Of a stretch of 59,021 bases of DNA, positions 9,126-21,020 are shown in pieces. Source of the stretch: Pelomyxa schiedti (Eukaryota; Evosea; Pelobiontida; Pelomyxidae); NCBI GenBank assembly GCA_020536535.1, contig JAHLWZ010000158.1, forward strand, positions 6,185-65,205, given 5' to 3'. The translations under genes were made by a program, and so were the position numbers. The number at the start of each line of letters is the position of its first letter. The stretch's first letter is position 1. The notes under the pieces are model-generated. The model searched no databases, was not told where the DNA came from, and was given only the letters and a program-made list of their open reading frames with translations.

Positions 9126-10223
9126 ATGAAGCGACGCAGACGTGAAACCACAGTGAAATCAACATCGATACCTGCCTATACACCTTGTGATGACGTCATC
9201 CACAGCACGACACCCTCCTCGATGTCGTTGCCGCCGTCCTCCTCTCTGGACCAAATGGTTCCTCCCTCAGTCATGGAACTCATTGTTGCTTTCTTATTTT
9301 GCCCTCCTTTCCCGACTTCATCAACAACAACAGCAACAACAACTTCCTCCCACAAACTTGGCAGGACCAACTGTGTGATCAACTTTGCACTGTGTTCGAG
9401 AGCATGCCTTGCTGCGTGCGATAGGGTCAGCATGACGATGCGTGTGAGGTCGTTCGTGAGGCCATACCTCAGGCTGGTGATGATGACTGGTGACAGGAAT
9501 GATGACACAGTGTCTGAAGAGCTTGTGGAGAGGGACAGTGATGATGAGAGGGAGCTGGAGGAAGCCGCTCGCGGGATACGGAAGGCACTGAGGATAAAGA
9601 GCTGGGTAAAGGCGGTGCACAATTCGGTGCTGGTGTCCATGAGGAACAAAGTGCCTCGACACAGTGCTCACTTCATCTCATGTGACGTGAAGGAGTGTGC
9701 AAACTGCCAACAGAACTGCACTGAAGTTGCACAACAGGGAGAAGCGTGGTTCTTCCCCACAACAGCAGCAACAGCAACAACAAAAGCAGTGGTGAGAAGG
9801 GACCAGAGGGTATATGTGCATATCCTTGGGGAGATGATAATCCCGATGCAAAATGAGGATGACGACGACCGTGAGGAAGAAGAAAACGAACCACATGCCA
9901 CCGTGTGGTACTGCATTGCTGACACTGGGAATGTTCCACAACCACCACCATTCTGGGAGACCAGACTGGAAATGCAAGATCAGATTCAGGTGCTGAGGCA
10001 AGAAAGGGATTCAGGTGCTGAGGCAAGCGCCTTTGCACCCTGGGTCAAAGTGTATGACACATGGAGTGCATACCCGAAACACCTTCTTGATAAACATGCA
10101 GAGGAAGTGAGCCAACTGGCAGGTGTGGCAGCGTTGTGTGCCCTTGCTGGATTACCAGCAGATCAGGGCAGTAATTTGCTTAAAACTTTGGCAGACGCTG
10201 CTGATTGTGCCTGTCTTCTTTGA
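9126..10223 (+). CDS. Uncharacterised 365-aa protein
   Basis: A single open frame starts at ATG 9126, 57 bp after the kinase stop. I do not recognise the family. It begins with a basic patch (MKRRRRE). A leucine-rich PPSVMELIVAFL segment faintly resembles an F-box. There is an acidic coiled region (ERDSDDERELEEAA), a CxxCxxxC-type cluster (CDVKECANCQQNC), an acidic run of Asp/Glu, and a C-terminal Ala/Leu-rich helix. CAA/CAG runs encode Thr/Ala tracts. A 20-bp direct duplication lies at 9983-10002 and 10008-10027 and is read in two different frames. Confidence 0.6.
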   Translation: MKRRRRETTVKSTSIPAYTPCDDVIHSTTPSSMSLPPSSSLDQMVPPSVMELIVAFLFCPPFPTSSTTTATTTSSHKLGRTNCVINFALCSRACLAACDRVSMTMRVRSFVRPYLRLVMMTGDRNDDTVSEELVERDSDDERELEEAARGIRKALRIKSWVKAVHNSVLVSMRNKVPRHSAHFISCDVKECANCQQNCTEVAQQGEAWFFPTTAATATTKAVVRRDQRVYVHILGEMIIPMQNEDDDDREEEENEPHATVWYCIADTGNVPQPPPFWETRLEMQDQIQVLRQERDSGAEASAFAPWVKVYDTWSAYPKHLLDKHAEEVSQLAGVAALCALAGLPADQGSNLLKTLADAADCACLL

Positions 10224-10312
10224 AGTCTACCATTTGACCATGCTCAAACATATGTTGTGCCACAACACCTCATTATTATTCTTATTTCGTGAACAAAAAC
10301 GAATGGTGGCAG

Positions 10313-10418
10313 GAACCCTGGTCCAGGCCCAACGCCCGCGATATCAACTGCATTTGATGATGCGTCACGATTGATTGCAGATGCTCAGCAGAGGTACTTC
10401 GATACAAAAAAAAAGTGA
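10313..10418 (+). other. Possible terminal exon
   Basis: After an AG at 10311-10312 there is a short protein-like stretch. It starts NPGPGPTPAIST, continues through FDDASRLIADAQQRYFD, and ends KKK-stop. It could be the last exon of the 9126 gene, but the only in-phase donors would need an intron of about 180-260 nt, longer than its neighbours. I could not fix the join. Confidence 0.3.
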
Positions 10419-10508
10419 GTGAATTCTAGAAAAAAGGTGAATTGATTCTTTTCTACCTTGTACACAAAAGTTCTTTTAGGCAACAAAAACAAAAAGCCAC
10501 AAGTGGGA

Positions 10509-12919
10509 TCAGTTGTTTGCTTTGGGTTCATCAGTGGAGACGGGTTCCTTTTGCTCTCCAGGCTTTGCTTCAATTGTGATGGGATTGGGAGTTGATTCTG
10601 GTTGCGCTGTTGTTGTTACTACTTCCTGTTGGGTAGCTGTTGGTGTAGTCGTTTCTATTGTACTTGGCGATTCCGTGTGAACAGTGGCATCATTGATTGT
10701 TGGGGGCTCTGTGTGAGAGGATGTCCCAGTAATAGAAGAGGATGAGGCTGCAACGCTTGGTTGGGTTGTTGGTGTGGTAGAAGTGGTAGTAGTGGTGGTT
10801 GTTGCTGTGGTCGAGGCTTCGGCTGCTGGGGTGGTTGCGGTTGCTGTGGGTGTGGGGGTGGGGGTTGTGATGGGCGCAGAAAGCGCGGGTGCGGCGGTGG
10901 CGGTGGAAGTCGGCGCGGATGAGGCTGGTGCGGCAGCGTGGTGTATTGTCTCTTGAACAAAGGTGCGGATTTGTTGGATGAAAGTGGGCATGAAGCGCCT
11001 ATCATGTGTGAAGAAGTGGTCACCGTCTTGGTGGACAAACAGGTGCCCGTTCTGTGAGGAAATTAGTGGAAAGCGTGGTGTGCCTTGTTGTTGCTGGAAA
11101 CCTTAGAAACTTGCATCCACAAATCTTGTGAGTCGTGGTGGTCTTTGCCTCCATTTAGGAAAAGAAGAGGACCAGAATACTTCGGTAGTTGGATAGCGGG
11201 ATTAATCGTTTTGAGAATCTACGTGTGATGAGGGGACGGATCAAAAAGGGAAAAAGTGGAAAAACCCGAATTTGATCTTCAGCACAATCGAAATAGAGGC
11301 CACACCGCAAATTGCATTCATCAATGAGATCCTCAGATATGTTGGTCAGATCCATAGAAGCAACGAGTTGTTGAACTACGGTCTAAGCGATGATCAACGA
11401 ATTTCCCAGAAGGAGATACCCACCTTTCGAGGTGCAAGTTTTGTGACACCTTCAAGAACAACTAATCCTAACCGTGCAGCCAGACTTGAACCTGGACCAA
11501 CATTTTGCCCTGAAAAATACATATGACTATCATGGTAAAAAGAAACGAGGAATACATACCAGCACTACAGATAACAGCACCAGCAAATAAATGCGGATGT
11601 TCACCCACAATGTGCATTCCCAAATAGCCACCCAAACTATCACCAACATATATGACTACTTGTCCATCAAGGTTCTGTTCTACAAATTGAGTAACAGTGT
11701 CCACTGCCGAGGCAAGGGATAGAGGCTGAAATAGAAACAAAATGAGAAAGTCACGGATCAAGGATAGAAGGCAAGACCTCATTCATTCGGCTCCCATGTC
11801 CAGGTAAGTCAATAGCATAACAACGGAACTCAGTTGATAAAGCACGTATCTGAGGGCCCCACATGGAACGGCAGCCACCTCCACCATGAACAAACAACAA
11901 AGCAGGAATGGCTGTAAATTGGAAGTGAGAAATCGCAACGTGAGTGTATTCCCGCATACCGGGATCATTTGAGGGGCCAAAGAAGTCATAGAACTTTGAG
12001 TGATCGAGGGAGCTTTGTTCCTTGAAGCACTTCTTACAGACACGAACCACATTATTGGCACCTTTCTTTCCCTCTGGAAGAATCACGTTCTGGAAGCATT
12101 GCGCACATACAACTTTGTGACATCCACATATATGCCTGTGAGTTCATTTCAGACAGATACAAAAATATATTCTTAAATAGGTTTTGCCAGGGGGGAAAAA
12201 AAAAACAATAAAATGTTGGAACATTTAACTAGAAGTGGATGAGAGCAAAAGCCAAAAACATGATACGTAGTAACATACTTCCAATAGAGTAAACCAAACG
12301 CCTTGTTGCACAACTGGCACGCACTCACTGACGATTTGTCAACAGCCGCTGTACCAGCAGAAGACGTCGACGCCGACGAAGAAGCAGAAGCGGAAGTGGA
12401 AGTGGAAGTGGAAGTAGCAGTAGAAGAAGCTGAAGGCGAAGAAGCTGAGGTAGAAGGTGAGGATGAAGCTGAAGACGAAGCAGAAGCAGGAGAATCAGCG
12501 GGAGCCGAAGAAGCAGAGCTCGAGGCAGTCGAAGCTACTGTACTTTCAAGAGGTGAGGTCGCGACCGCGCCACTTGCAGCAGACTCGGTCGCCGCCGCAG
12601 AAGCAGAAGCATAAGCATAAGCAGAAGCAGAAGCATTATCAGAATCAGTAACGTGGGCAGAGGCCTCGGGCTCGATCACGATCACGGTCGCGGTGCCATG
12701 GGGTGCCTCCTCCTTCGCCCCCGACCCCTCTCCCTCCCCTTTCTTGTCGCCCTCCACCACAGGCACCGGCGCTGGCGACGGCATGGGATCTGCGCTGGGC
12801 GCTGCCGCGGTCGTGGTGGTGGCGCTGGGGGAGGGCTGCGGCTCCGCGTGGTCGCCTGGGGCTGCTGCGTCGCTCGACGCGGTTGTTGTCGCGCGCTCTG
12901 TCTGCTGGTCGGTGGCCAT
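10509..12919 (-). CDS. FYVE-type zinc finger / alpha-beta hydrolase fusion
   Basis: This is a multi-exon gene. The N-terminal ~200 residues are Ala/Ser/Thr-rich. A FYVE-like finger follows: CQLCNKAFGLLYW in one exon, then CGCHKVVCAQC, ILPEGKKG and VRVCKKCF. One spacing is a residue short of the FYVE consensus. The alpha/beta hydrolase has FVHGGGG (oxyanion loop), CYAIDLPGHG, VGDSLGGYLG (nucleophile elbow GxSxG), LRCGLYFDC, LFLNGGKDHH (acid) and QDGDHFFTHD (His), spread over exons between ~12080 and 10950. The C-terminal 150 residues are Thr/Pro/Ser-rich low complexity. FYVE domains bind PI3P on endosomes, so a lipase or esterase of endosomal or phagosomal membranes is a reasonable inference. 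Confidence 0.82.
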
Positions 12920-13071
12920 CGCCCAATTGATTGTTTTTTTTTTTTTGCGGGGGGGGTGGAATTTCCAGATCTTCGTCTCTTCTTCTCCGAGTCGAAAAAA
13001 ACCGTGTGCAACAGACGCCTTTTGGTCTCGGTCAGTGAGGGAAGACCCACAGTGGCACTACCTCCCCCGTA

Positions 13072-15162
13072 ATGGACGAACGAAGCAGCGCGTGCGCAGC
13101 CTCCGAGGGCCTCCCAAATAGCCACCACAGTGGTGACACCCGAAACGCGGTGGTGCACTCGAATTATGGGGCTGCTGATGCTGCTGCTTCTTCTCCTCCT
13201 CCTCCGCCTCTTTCTCCTGCCCAAAGCCCCCCTGCACTGAGCACAAACGAAATGAAACTCTACAGGAGCCAAGGGACTGAGGACCCTGAGCACGAGTTTG
13301 ACAAATATCCCGTGGGCAATAACCTTCCTGGGTCACTTGACCAACCCTTGCATCAAAGAAGTACCTACCATCTTTTTTCCAATTCCTCAAATTAAAGTGG
13401 CGTTTCACTGACTGACTGACCTACCCAACAAATCACATAACAATTAAACAAACAAACTCATTTTTTAACTGTGTGGTGGGGAAACCCTCACAGGTTGGTT
13501 TGACAAATTCAAGGACATGTTGTTTTGGAGTTCACCTACAGCCTCACTGCTCCCTGTGATTGATAACACAGTCAGAGAAGGGGAACCCCTTCTATCTGAC
13601 ACAACTGTGCGCCATGCACCTCGCCGCATAATTTTGTATCGCTTTTTGGCGGCCTGCATTTGTATGGCACTCACGATAGGCATGTCTAAAATCCAAAATA
13701 AAAAAAAAATACAAAATACTGGACTGCCTCGTTATGTGTCTTAACATGTGAAATAGCACCTTGGGTAGTTCTTGCATTCATCATACAGGACGATATCCAG
13801 GACAACAACGAAAATCCATACTTTGTGTATGCACTGTTTTCCCACTTTGGCGATAAAAACAACCACCGCGCTGACCACTGTTTCTACAGAACCTGGTTTG
13901 TGAGGTCAATGCTATCATGGATGACAATAGTTTGGGCGATCTGGTATTTCATAAGAGGGAAGAAGATGCTACGATTAAAACACCAGTTTACCTGGAAGAG
14001 ATACCTGCTTTCTGCATTTCTTATGTCCTTTATCATGTTTTTCAGCGCGCTTATGTGGTATGCCAGCCTGTCAGGAATTAGTGTTTCGGGTTCAACTGCT
14101 GGTAGATTTGGTTGTCAAGTCAGCACAACTAAGTTTCTTATTTAGTGTCTGCGTGCACACCAGTCTTTGTATATATATTTGTATGGACACAATACCTCCA
14201 GATTCTTTCTTATTCTTCATAGGCAGTACCCATACTGAAAGAGAGAATTGTGGCTACGAAACTGCTAGCTACTGTCCTATGTGTTGCTGGTGCCTTGATT
14301 GTAGCTCTTACTGGTAGGTAACTTATTTTTTTTTTTGGATGAATGACTTCCCAAAGCTGTGTCCACTAACGGAAGTGGAAGTTCCGGTGAGTACGTGCAA
14401 GACACTCCACTTGGCTATATTGAAGTGTTTATCAACACTATACTGTGGTCTCTATTTCTGGTATAATCTCGCCACGCAACTCTATATTTGATGGATATTA
14501 TGAAGGTTTTGTACCAGCGATTTGGTGTGGATCATATATTCGAAACTGAACCAACGATAGAGAGAATGATTTTTTATCCTTTCTTATTTGTTGGTGTCTG
14601 TGGCCTTATAATGTTTGGTCTTATGTGGGTCGGTATACCGGTAAAACTCTCCCCCAACCATGTTTGATCCAACAATCGATAGATTCTTTATCTTATCAAA
14701 GGGTCTGATACTTTTGCCTGGCCTTCCTGGAATACGGTGCGGGATTTAATTGGAAGCGCCATTCTATCAGTTTTTGGGGAGATGTACACTTATGTACTTC
14801 TCTGTAAACCTCCCTGATCACTGTCTAGTACCACTCTCGTTGGCATAGCGTGCTCCTCGGCACTATTCATTTCTATTGGTTCGATATTGGCGTATGTGTT
14901 TTATCTTATGTAGACCACGCCATACACACCCTCTTCCTAGATTACCCATATCTTCCATATCCGAAGTATACGCATACCACTATCATTTTCCAGGTAAAGC
15001 AATCCACACCCGCAATTCGCCGAGTTCCTCATTCTTTTCCTAGCATGGTCTTATATTGGTATTGTTCTAGTTGTTGTTGGAACAGGGATTCTGTACCTCG
15101 ACCAAATCAAAGTAATATGGCTATTCTACAAAAACAGAGCCTACCAACCTGTATGCAATTGA
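13072..15162 (+). CDS. Multipass transporter of the drug/metabolite (EamA/SLC35-like) type
   Basis: The first exon encodes a disordered Ser/Pro-rich cytosolic N-terminus starting MDERSSACAASEG. After an intron ending near 13492 come many short exons with hydrophobic helices. These include ILYRFLAACICMALTIGM, FLMSFIMFFSALMWYASLSG, AVPILKERIVATKLLATVLC, GYIEVFINTILWSLFL, FLFVGVCGLIMFGLMWVGIP and a last helix IGIVLVVVGTGILYL. The pattern of LWYASL...S.S followed by PILKERI..TKLLATVLC..GALIVAL is that of DMT-superfamily carriers, where the second motif closes the first five-helix half. The substrate cannot be told. The stop is at 15160-15162. The start lies 152 bp from the divergent FYVE-hydrolase gene. 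Confidence 0.6.
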
Positions 15163-15295
15163 TTGTGGCCAAACCCCACAACAAGTCCCAATAGAAAACA
15201 AAAATTCAGTACCCCAAACAACCCGAAAACAAAGATGATCTCAGATTGGAAAAACCCAAGTTGTCCCTTGTTGTTTCATTTCTGCGAAGAAGAAA

Positions 15296-17278
15296 ATGGG
15301 CCGTTCGTCTTGGCTTATTGGGTTTTGTTCGTGCACAACGTGCAGGTGCTGCGTAGGTGAGATGTCAATTTTGACATTAATTGATTCCCCTGCTAACACT
15401 TCTTGTTGTTTCCACGCGTTGTTCGTTTTTTTTTATTTTTTCCAAATTTTAATTTCTTGTTGCCTTGGGGTGATTATGCAGGGTTCTCCTTTTCACTTTG
15501 TGGGAAAAGGATTCCCGTCAATGTTTCGGCACTTATTTATGTAATTACATTTTTATCTGTGAGCTCTCTTGCTTGGGCTCTGAGTTCCTATGCGCCAACG
15601 TCTGCACTCAGCAACTTCTCCCCAGGTTTCTGTTGTTAGTGCCAAAACTTTTTTTTTTTTTTAACATTCCACCTCAAGAGTTCTCCAAGTGTGCATCAGA
15701 TGACAGGTCGTGCTTGCGAACTTTACTTGTTGATAGGATGTTGTTTTCATTAGCAGTATGGTTATATTGCTTTACATTGCATCTTCAAAATATGGGCATA
15801 ATTTTTTTCAACAGCTGTACCATGCCATTCACGCAATTCTTCTTGTAAGAGTTCGAACCACCGCAGATTGGAGGAATCAAATTCAAATTGGATGGTGGTT
15901 TGTGAAGATATTTATACTAGTCTTGTGTATTATCATTTCTCTGTTCATACCAAATGAATTTTTCATGGGCTATGGTCAGTAGTGCAAGTACTTTTTTTTT
16001 TCGTTCACGAAGAGAAGATTGGATTGCCATGCTTGGTGCTTCACTTTTTATTCTCCTACAAATTGTAATTCTTATCGATTCTGCTTGTAGCTGGGGAGGT
16101 TTTTTTCCCCTCCAGGTTTTAGTTCTAATCCCCCACAGCCCAATGGGTCAAAAATATGGATGAAACTGACAATAATCCTTATCGCAGCCACTACTGCAAT
16201 AAGTGGTTGGTATACTCACATTGTTCTTCTTTTCTAACAAAATAAGGAAAACGCTACTACTAATTTTTACCTTTGGGCTGTATACCTTTTCCCTTGTTTT
16301 GACTGTGCTACTTTATGTAAGATTTTTTTTCTATTTCCACCATCCTCCAATGGTTTCAGGTATATTTTACCAATGATTATATTCCTGGAGAGTGCAGTGG
16401 TTCACCGTATAATATTACTTTCATAACGTTGAACATTGTATTTTCCATTGTCGTTGCCGCCATATCTGTTGCTCCAAAGGTTCCTTTCTTTCCCTAGCAT
16501 ACGTTTTTGACTCAAGAAGGTGAGAGAGAAAAAGCCTGACTCGGGTTTAATGCAGTCGTCAGTTGTCACTGCCTATACAACTTTCCTTGTTCTAAGTTCA
16601 ATTTCCAGGTGATGTAAGTATTAGAACCTAACATGTATCTAACGTCCAGTGTAGTGAGCCGTATTCATGGATGGAGGGTTGCAATAAGTGGACGACAGAC
16701 TCTAATGGTAGTTCCAAGGCAGCAACAGTCACTTTAATATTGGTTTGCCAAAAAAACACTTCCCTTTCTGCACTCTTATTCTTTCAGGGAGCTATTCTCA
16801 CCATTTTGACTGTTGTGTACACAACAACAAGTACATCCTATGGGTTGACCTCTTGGGAAAGAATTGCGGCGTACTCCGTAATCAATACAAGTGACCACGA
16901 GGAACCGGAAGACTCCTTGGCTATTACCACGAACGTAGCGTATAATTATTGCATTTTCCACATTGTGTTCGCGCTGGTATTTTCTTAGCGTCACTACAGT
17001 TCTTTTTATAACAATTTTGCAGGGGGCAATGTATGTTGGTCAACTCCTCACCAACTGGCAAGTGCTAACCAAAGACGATTCCTCGTGGGTGCCCTTTACT
17101 TTCTACGTGACCACTTACTTATTTGTTCAGGATGATGGTAGATAGTGGGGTTGCGGCTGTCTGGATCAAAATGACTTCTGGTTGGTTAGTTATTTGTCTT
17201 TACATATGGACTCTGGTTTCTCCTGTTTTGTTCCCTGACAAGGACTTCACTGCACTTTTCTGTTGTCTTCAACTGTAA
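15296..17278 (+). CDS. SERINC (serine incorporator) family membrane protein
   Basis: Many small exons. The N-terminus MGRSSWLIGFCSCTTCRCC matches the Cys-rich start of SERINC proteins. Later come DRMLFSLAVWLYCFTLHL, TADWRNQIQIGWWFVKIF followed by a SLFIPNEFF segment, AMLGASLFILLQIVILIDSA, GAMYVGQLLTNW, and the C-terminal hallmark VWIKMTSGWLVICLYIWTL with PDKDF. SERINCs have about ten transmembrane helices and act as lipid scramblases or lipid-associated proteins of endomembranes. The length fits the family. The gene begins 133 bp after the transporter stop on the same strand and ends 150 bp from the convergent G-alpha gene. Confidence 0.85.
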
Positions 17279-17429
17279 ATTGGATAAACAAAACCCTTTC
17301 ACAAAAAAATATTTCTTGTGAAACCGGATTTGAAAAAAATTAACACATACAGCTTACACAGGAGGAAGACTACTTCATCTGTTGGGATGTTAGAAGTCTC
17401 GTATGAATGGAGAAGGGGAAAACCAAGAT

Positions 17430-18851
17430 TTAAGATCCATGTTGGTTCTCAAGTACACTACGGATGATGATGTCGGTAACAGCCTCAAACACGGCAGTCA
17501 CGCTCTTGGTGTCGGTGGCACATGTAATATGTGCATACAAAGGTTTCTTCTGGTTTTCCACCAGAGAGAAGAATTTATCCCGGATGAAGTTAGCAGCAGT
17601 CTCCCAGTTGGGTCCACCTTTTTGCATTAGTTAGAACAAGGTAACATAGAATCAAGGTAACAGCTTGGAATCAACCATTGTAATCGGGGAATGTTGCTTC
17701 AAGGGGGCTCTTCAGAATTTTTTTTTGGAATAGGTCACTCTTGTTAAGGAACAAGAGGAATGGGGTCGATCCGAACCACTTATTGTTGGTAGTCTCCTTG
17801 AATAGTCTCAAGGATTCCGTCATTCTATTGGTGACACCATCTTCGTATCTGATAAATTGGTAAACAAAGCAAAAAAAAAGCAAGGCCTATTACAGTTTCA
17901 GGTCATATTCACTGAGAGCAATAACAAAAACTACTGCAGTTACATCATCAAAACAATTCATCCATTTTTTCCTTTCACTTCGTTGGCCTCCAACATCAAC
18001 AACTCTTTGTCAAATGGTGAACACCTCACAAGGCTTGAAGGAGTTGATTACCTAAACCGCGTGTTTCGGTATACAAAATCTATTTCATTTACACCACTAG
18101 TTTTCACTCTGCTAGCTAGCACATCATCTACAGATGGCACATAAGCAGGTTGAGAAATTCTGTCAATGTTTTCAAAAAAGCTAGACTGTGTCACAGAAGA
18201 GAAGACAAACTAATAACAATAACAGAAGCAACATACTATGCAGCACAATCAAATAACTGGAATTCGTTCCTCCTTTCATATGCTGCTCTGATGCCTGGGT
18301 CCGTCCAAAGAGTCTTTTTCCCGTTGTATTTAATAAGACTAGCACAAGAAAGTGTTTATTGGGATGAATTATACCTTGATTGCCGCAGCAACATCAGGAG
18401 TATATGGCTCATGAAGAATTTCATATTCTGGCCTCTTCACAATCTCTGCTTGTGCCTGGAAAAAGTTGGAGAAGCACACGAGTCGTATGATATACCGTGG
18501 CGGCAATAGGAACCCCAAAATCGCCAGCAGCTCGAACAAGGTTGCGCATACTCCCCAAGGCATTGTTGAGAATCGCCAGCTTATATGCATTACGTTCTTC
18601 AGTAGTGAAACCGTCCAAATGAATAAGCTTCAATTGTTTGGCTATTGTGCTTTTTCCAGATTCCCCAGCCCCTTCATGCAAGTCATAAAAAAAAAAACGA
18701 GAAGACAACAATGAAACAAACAAAACACTCGATCCCTACCCAACAACAAGAGCTTGATTGTTTGGTTCCTGTCGTTTCTAGTCTTTTCATCGTGGAGTGC
18801 CTTGTCAATTTCCAGAGTTCGTTTTGCTTCCACACTTTGACCACAACCCAT
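17430..18851 (-). CDS. Heterotrimeric G protein alpha subunit
   Basis: Several exons. It starts [11 protein letters not shown], which carries N-myristoylation (G2, S6) and palmitoylation (C3) signals. The P-loop GAGESGKST is split by an intron after LLLLG (18672-18739). Then come [11 protein letters not shown], switch [14 protein letters not shown] with Arg and Thr, switch [16 protein letters not shown] with Gln, a [12 protein letters not shown]4 motif and the TCATDT G5 motif. The C-terminus ends ENQHGS, without the usual CxLF-like end, so coupling specificity is likely unusual and there is no pertussis-toxin cysteine. Membrane-anchored signalling downstream of receptors is the expected role. 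Confidence 0.93.
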
Positions 18852-19138
18852 CTACGTGTGTCGTTTTCTCGTTTGTGTCGTCTTTACCAACCCCGCACGT
18901 GCTGCCCCCTGCCGCTTTTTCTCGTATTTTTTTTGTTTTGTGTACACACAGGTTTATTTTTCTCTTTTCCACATGCAGGGAAGTTAATGCTGTCAGTTTA
19001 TGGAAATCAGACTAAAACATCCAGATCGCAGAATGATAGAACGTTAGATTAACCAAAAGTTTCTTTCGAGTTTTTGTTTCCCAAACTGGGTTAATAGGTT
19101 GGCGATAGAGTCACTGATGTTGGTTTTGGTTGAGGGAT
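18852..19138. other. Intergenic between G-alpha and hnRNP L-like genes
   Basis: The region is T-rich and pyrimidine-rich upstream of the G-alpha start (18800-18970). Short plus-strand ORFs here have no recognisable content. It should contain the promoter of the G-alpha gene and the 3' end of the RRM gene. Confidence 0.5.
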
Positions 19139-20981
19139 TTAGGAACGCATTACTGTTTGGAAATAGGGAGGTGGTGTTGGGGGCTTGGAAAAGGCTAGGC
19201 GGAGGGTAATAAGTGGTGTGACTTTAGTGTTATTTGCTATGCAGAGTGCATTAGTGGCAGTGGGTGCATCAGCGAACTCAATAAGCCCTTCTCGGGTGCT
19301 GCGGAAATGTTAGAAATTGGAAAGCCGGTTAGTGGGCCGGTCTTACTTGCGATCGTCCTTGACGGGTGTGAGTGGTTCTTTTTTGGTGAAGAATTTCACA
19401 GTGGTTGGAAGGGGTGCATGAAGATTTTGGAAAACCGCAAGCATGTTTTCCTCAGTGAAGTCATTTGGGATATTGTTGAAATAAAGACTATGTGATGGGC
19501 GATACACGTCTGTGCAGACCATTAAAAGAAAACTCGGAAAACGGAAAGCGGCTCACGGCGAAGTGGATTGGATGTCTTGCATCTGTTGAGAGGTGAAGAA
19601 GAAAAGTCTTTACACAATGGAATAGGTTGCACTTCAGCAGAAAGATCATCCTAATCAATGTATGAGTGAAATGTCTCAAGTATGAGAACCTTACACTTGG
19701 AGATGTCCTGCTGTCCAAAATGTAGGGGTGACGTGAAAAAACGATTTGCAGTTGTTGTGAGAAAAGGGTGGCGCCATTCAAAAAGGTCTTTGCCGTTTCA
19801 GCCATCATACTGTCTCCCATTTGAACCATGGCCACACCTTTTTTCGTACCTAAACACTTGATCTAAAAAGGAGATTGGTTCATCCAAAAAAAAACCATAA
19901 TAAGAAACCTTGAGAACATTGCCATAGAGACAGAATAAGTTGAAAAGCCTCTCTGGAGTGAAAGCTTTTTCGTCGACATTATAAACCATAAGGACAGTGT
20001 GTGGTTCTACTCCCACACTTCTGTAGAAATCCATTGCTGCTGCTACATACAAGTTAAAATTTCCGGTTAACACTTCTCGAATTACCTTGAACTTGGGCAA
20101 CAGCAACGTTAGGGTCTACATAGCCAACCAGTGAAGGCATTCCCATACCTGGGTACTGTTCCCTCATTGGTTGGAGTGAGGGTTGCATAACTTGACCTTT
20201 TTTAGTAAGTCAGATATCAAAAGCTATTTATCGTTTTAGGTTTCTTATTGTATTAATACCAGGCGAGAACATGCCAGGTAGAGGGCCAGTAGGGATTGCC
20301 GGATTGGTGAAGTCACGTGTAGTTTCAGTGTTGGCAGTAACATTGAGTTTCTCCGTACGAGAAAATTCAATTTTGAGCGTGCAGGCTCCGGTGTAAATGT
20401 CTTTGCCTTCCAGTGCTGTTTTGGCAATAGATGCGCTTTGGGCAGAGTCAAACCTGTACACAATGAATACCCAGCCAGAAAAGAAAAACAGTGCATACTC
20501 AACGAGAGCCTGCACTCCATTTTTCGAAAATATCACAATGCGTTGTACGGCACCATAGGGAGACATAATTGCATACAGAACGTCGATTGTGATGGAGTAT
20601 AGTGGATTAATTATAGAGAGGAGAAGAACGCGATTTGGTTGCTGTGGTTGCCTGGTAGGAATTAGCTTGTAAGGGCATTGGCATGGGGGATGATACCTTT
20701 TCATGGGTTGTTGATTTATTTTCTGGCTTTTGCTGTAACTGAATTGGAGTTCTGTGTCCTTGAGATAAACGGGGCGCTGGCGTGTTAAATTAATCAGACT
20801 GGAAGCAGCATTAACGTCTTCCATTTCAATGAGTGCTTGATTGAATTTTGCCAAGTGAACGTCTAGAAAAGGAGAAAGAAGTTACTCAATCGCGAACCCT
20901 ACAAGTCAAAGAAATGTTGTGTGATGTGCCAGGTGACCCGTCTTCTTCATATAGGAATAAGACGGAAGTGCAATCAATTAA

Positions 20982-21020
<39 letters not shown>

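Noticed and set aside
10774-10956. Val/Ala-rich plus-strand ORF
   Set aside because: It is the antisense of the Thr/Pro-rich tail of the FYVE-hydrolase gene.
12303-12651. Plus-strand acidic Glu/Ala/Val repeat ORFs
   Set aside because: They are the antisense of the Ser/Thr/Ala-rich head of the FYVE-hydrolase gene, and the periodic GAAGTG units are explained by that coding repeat.
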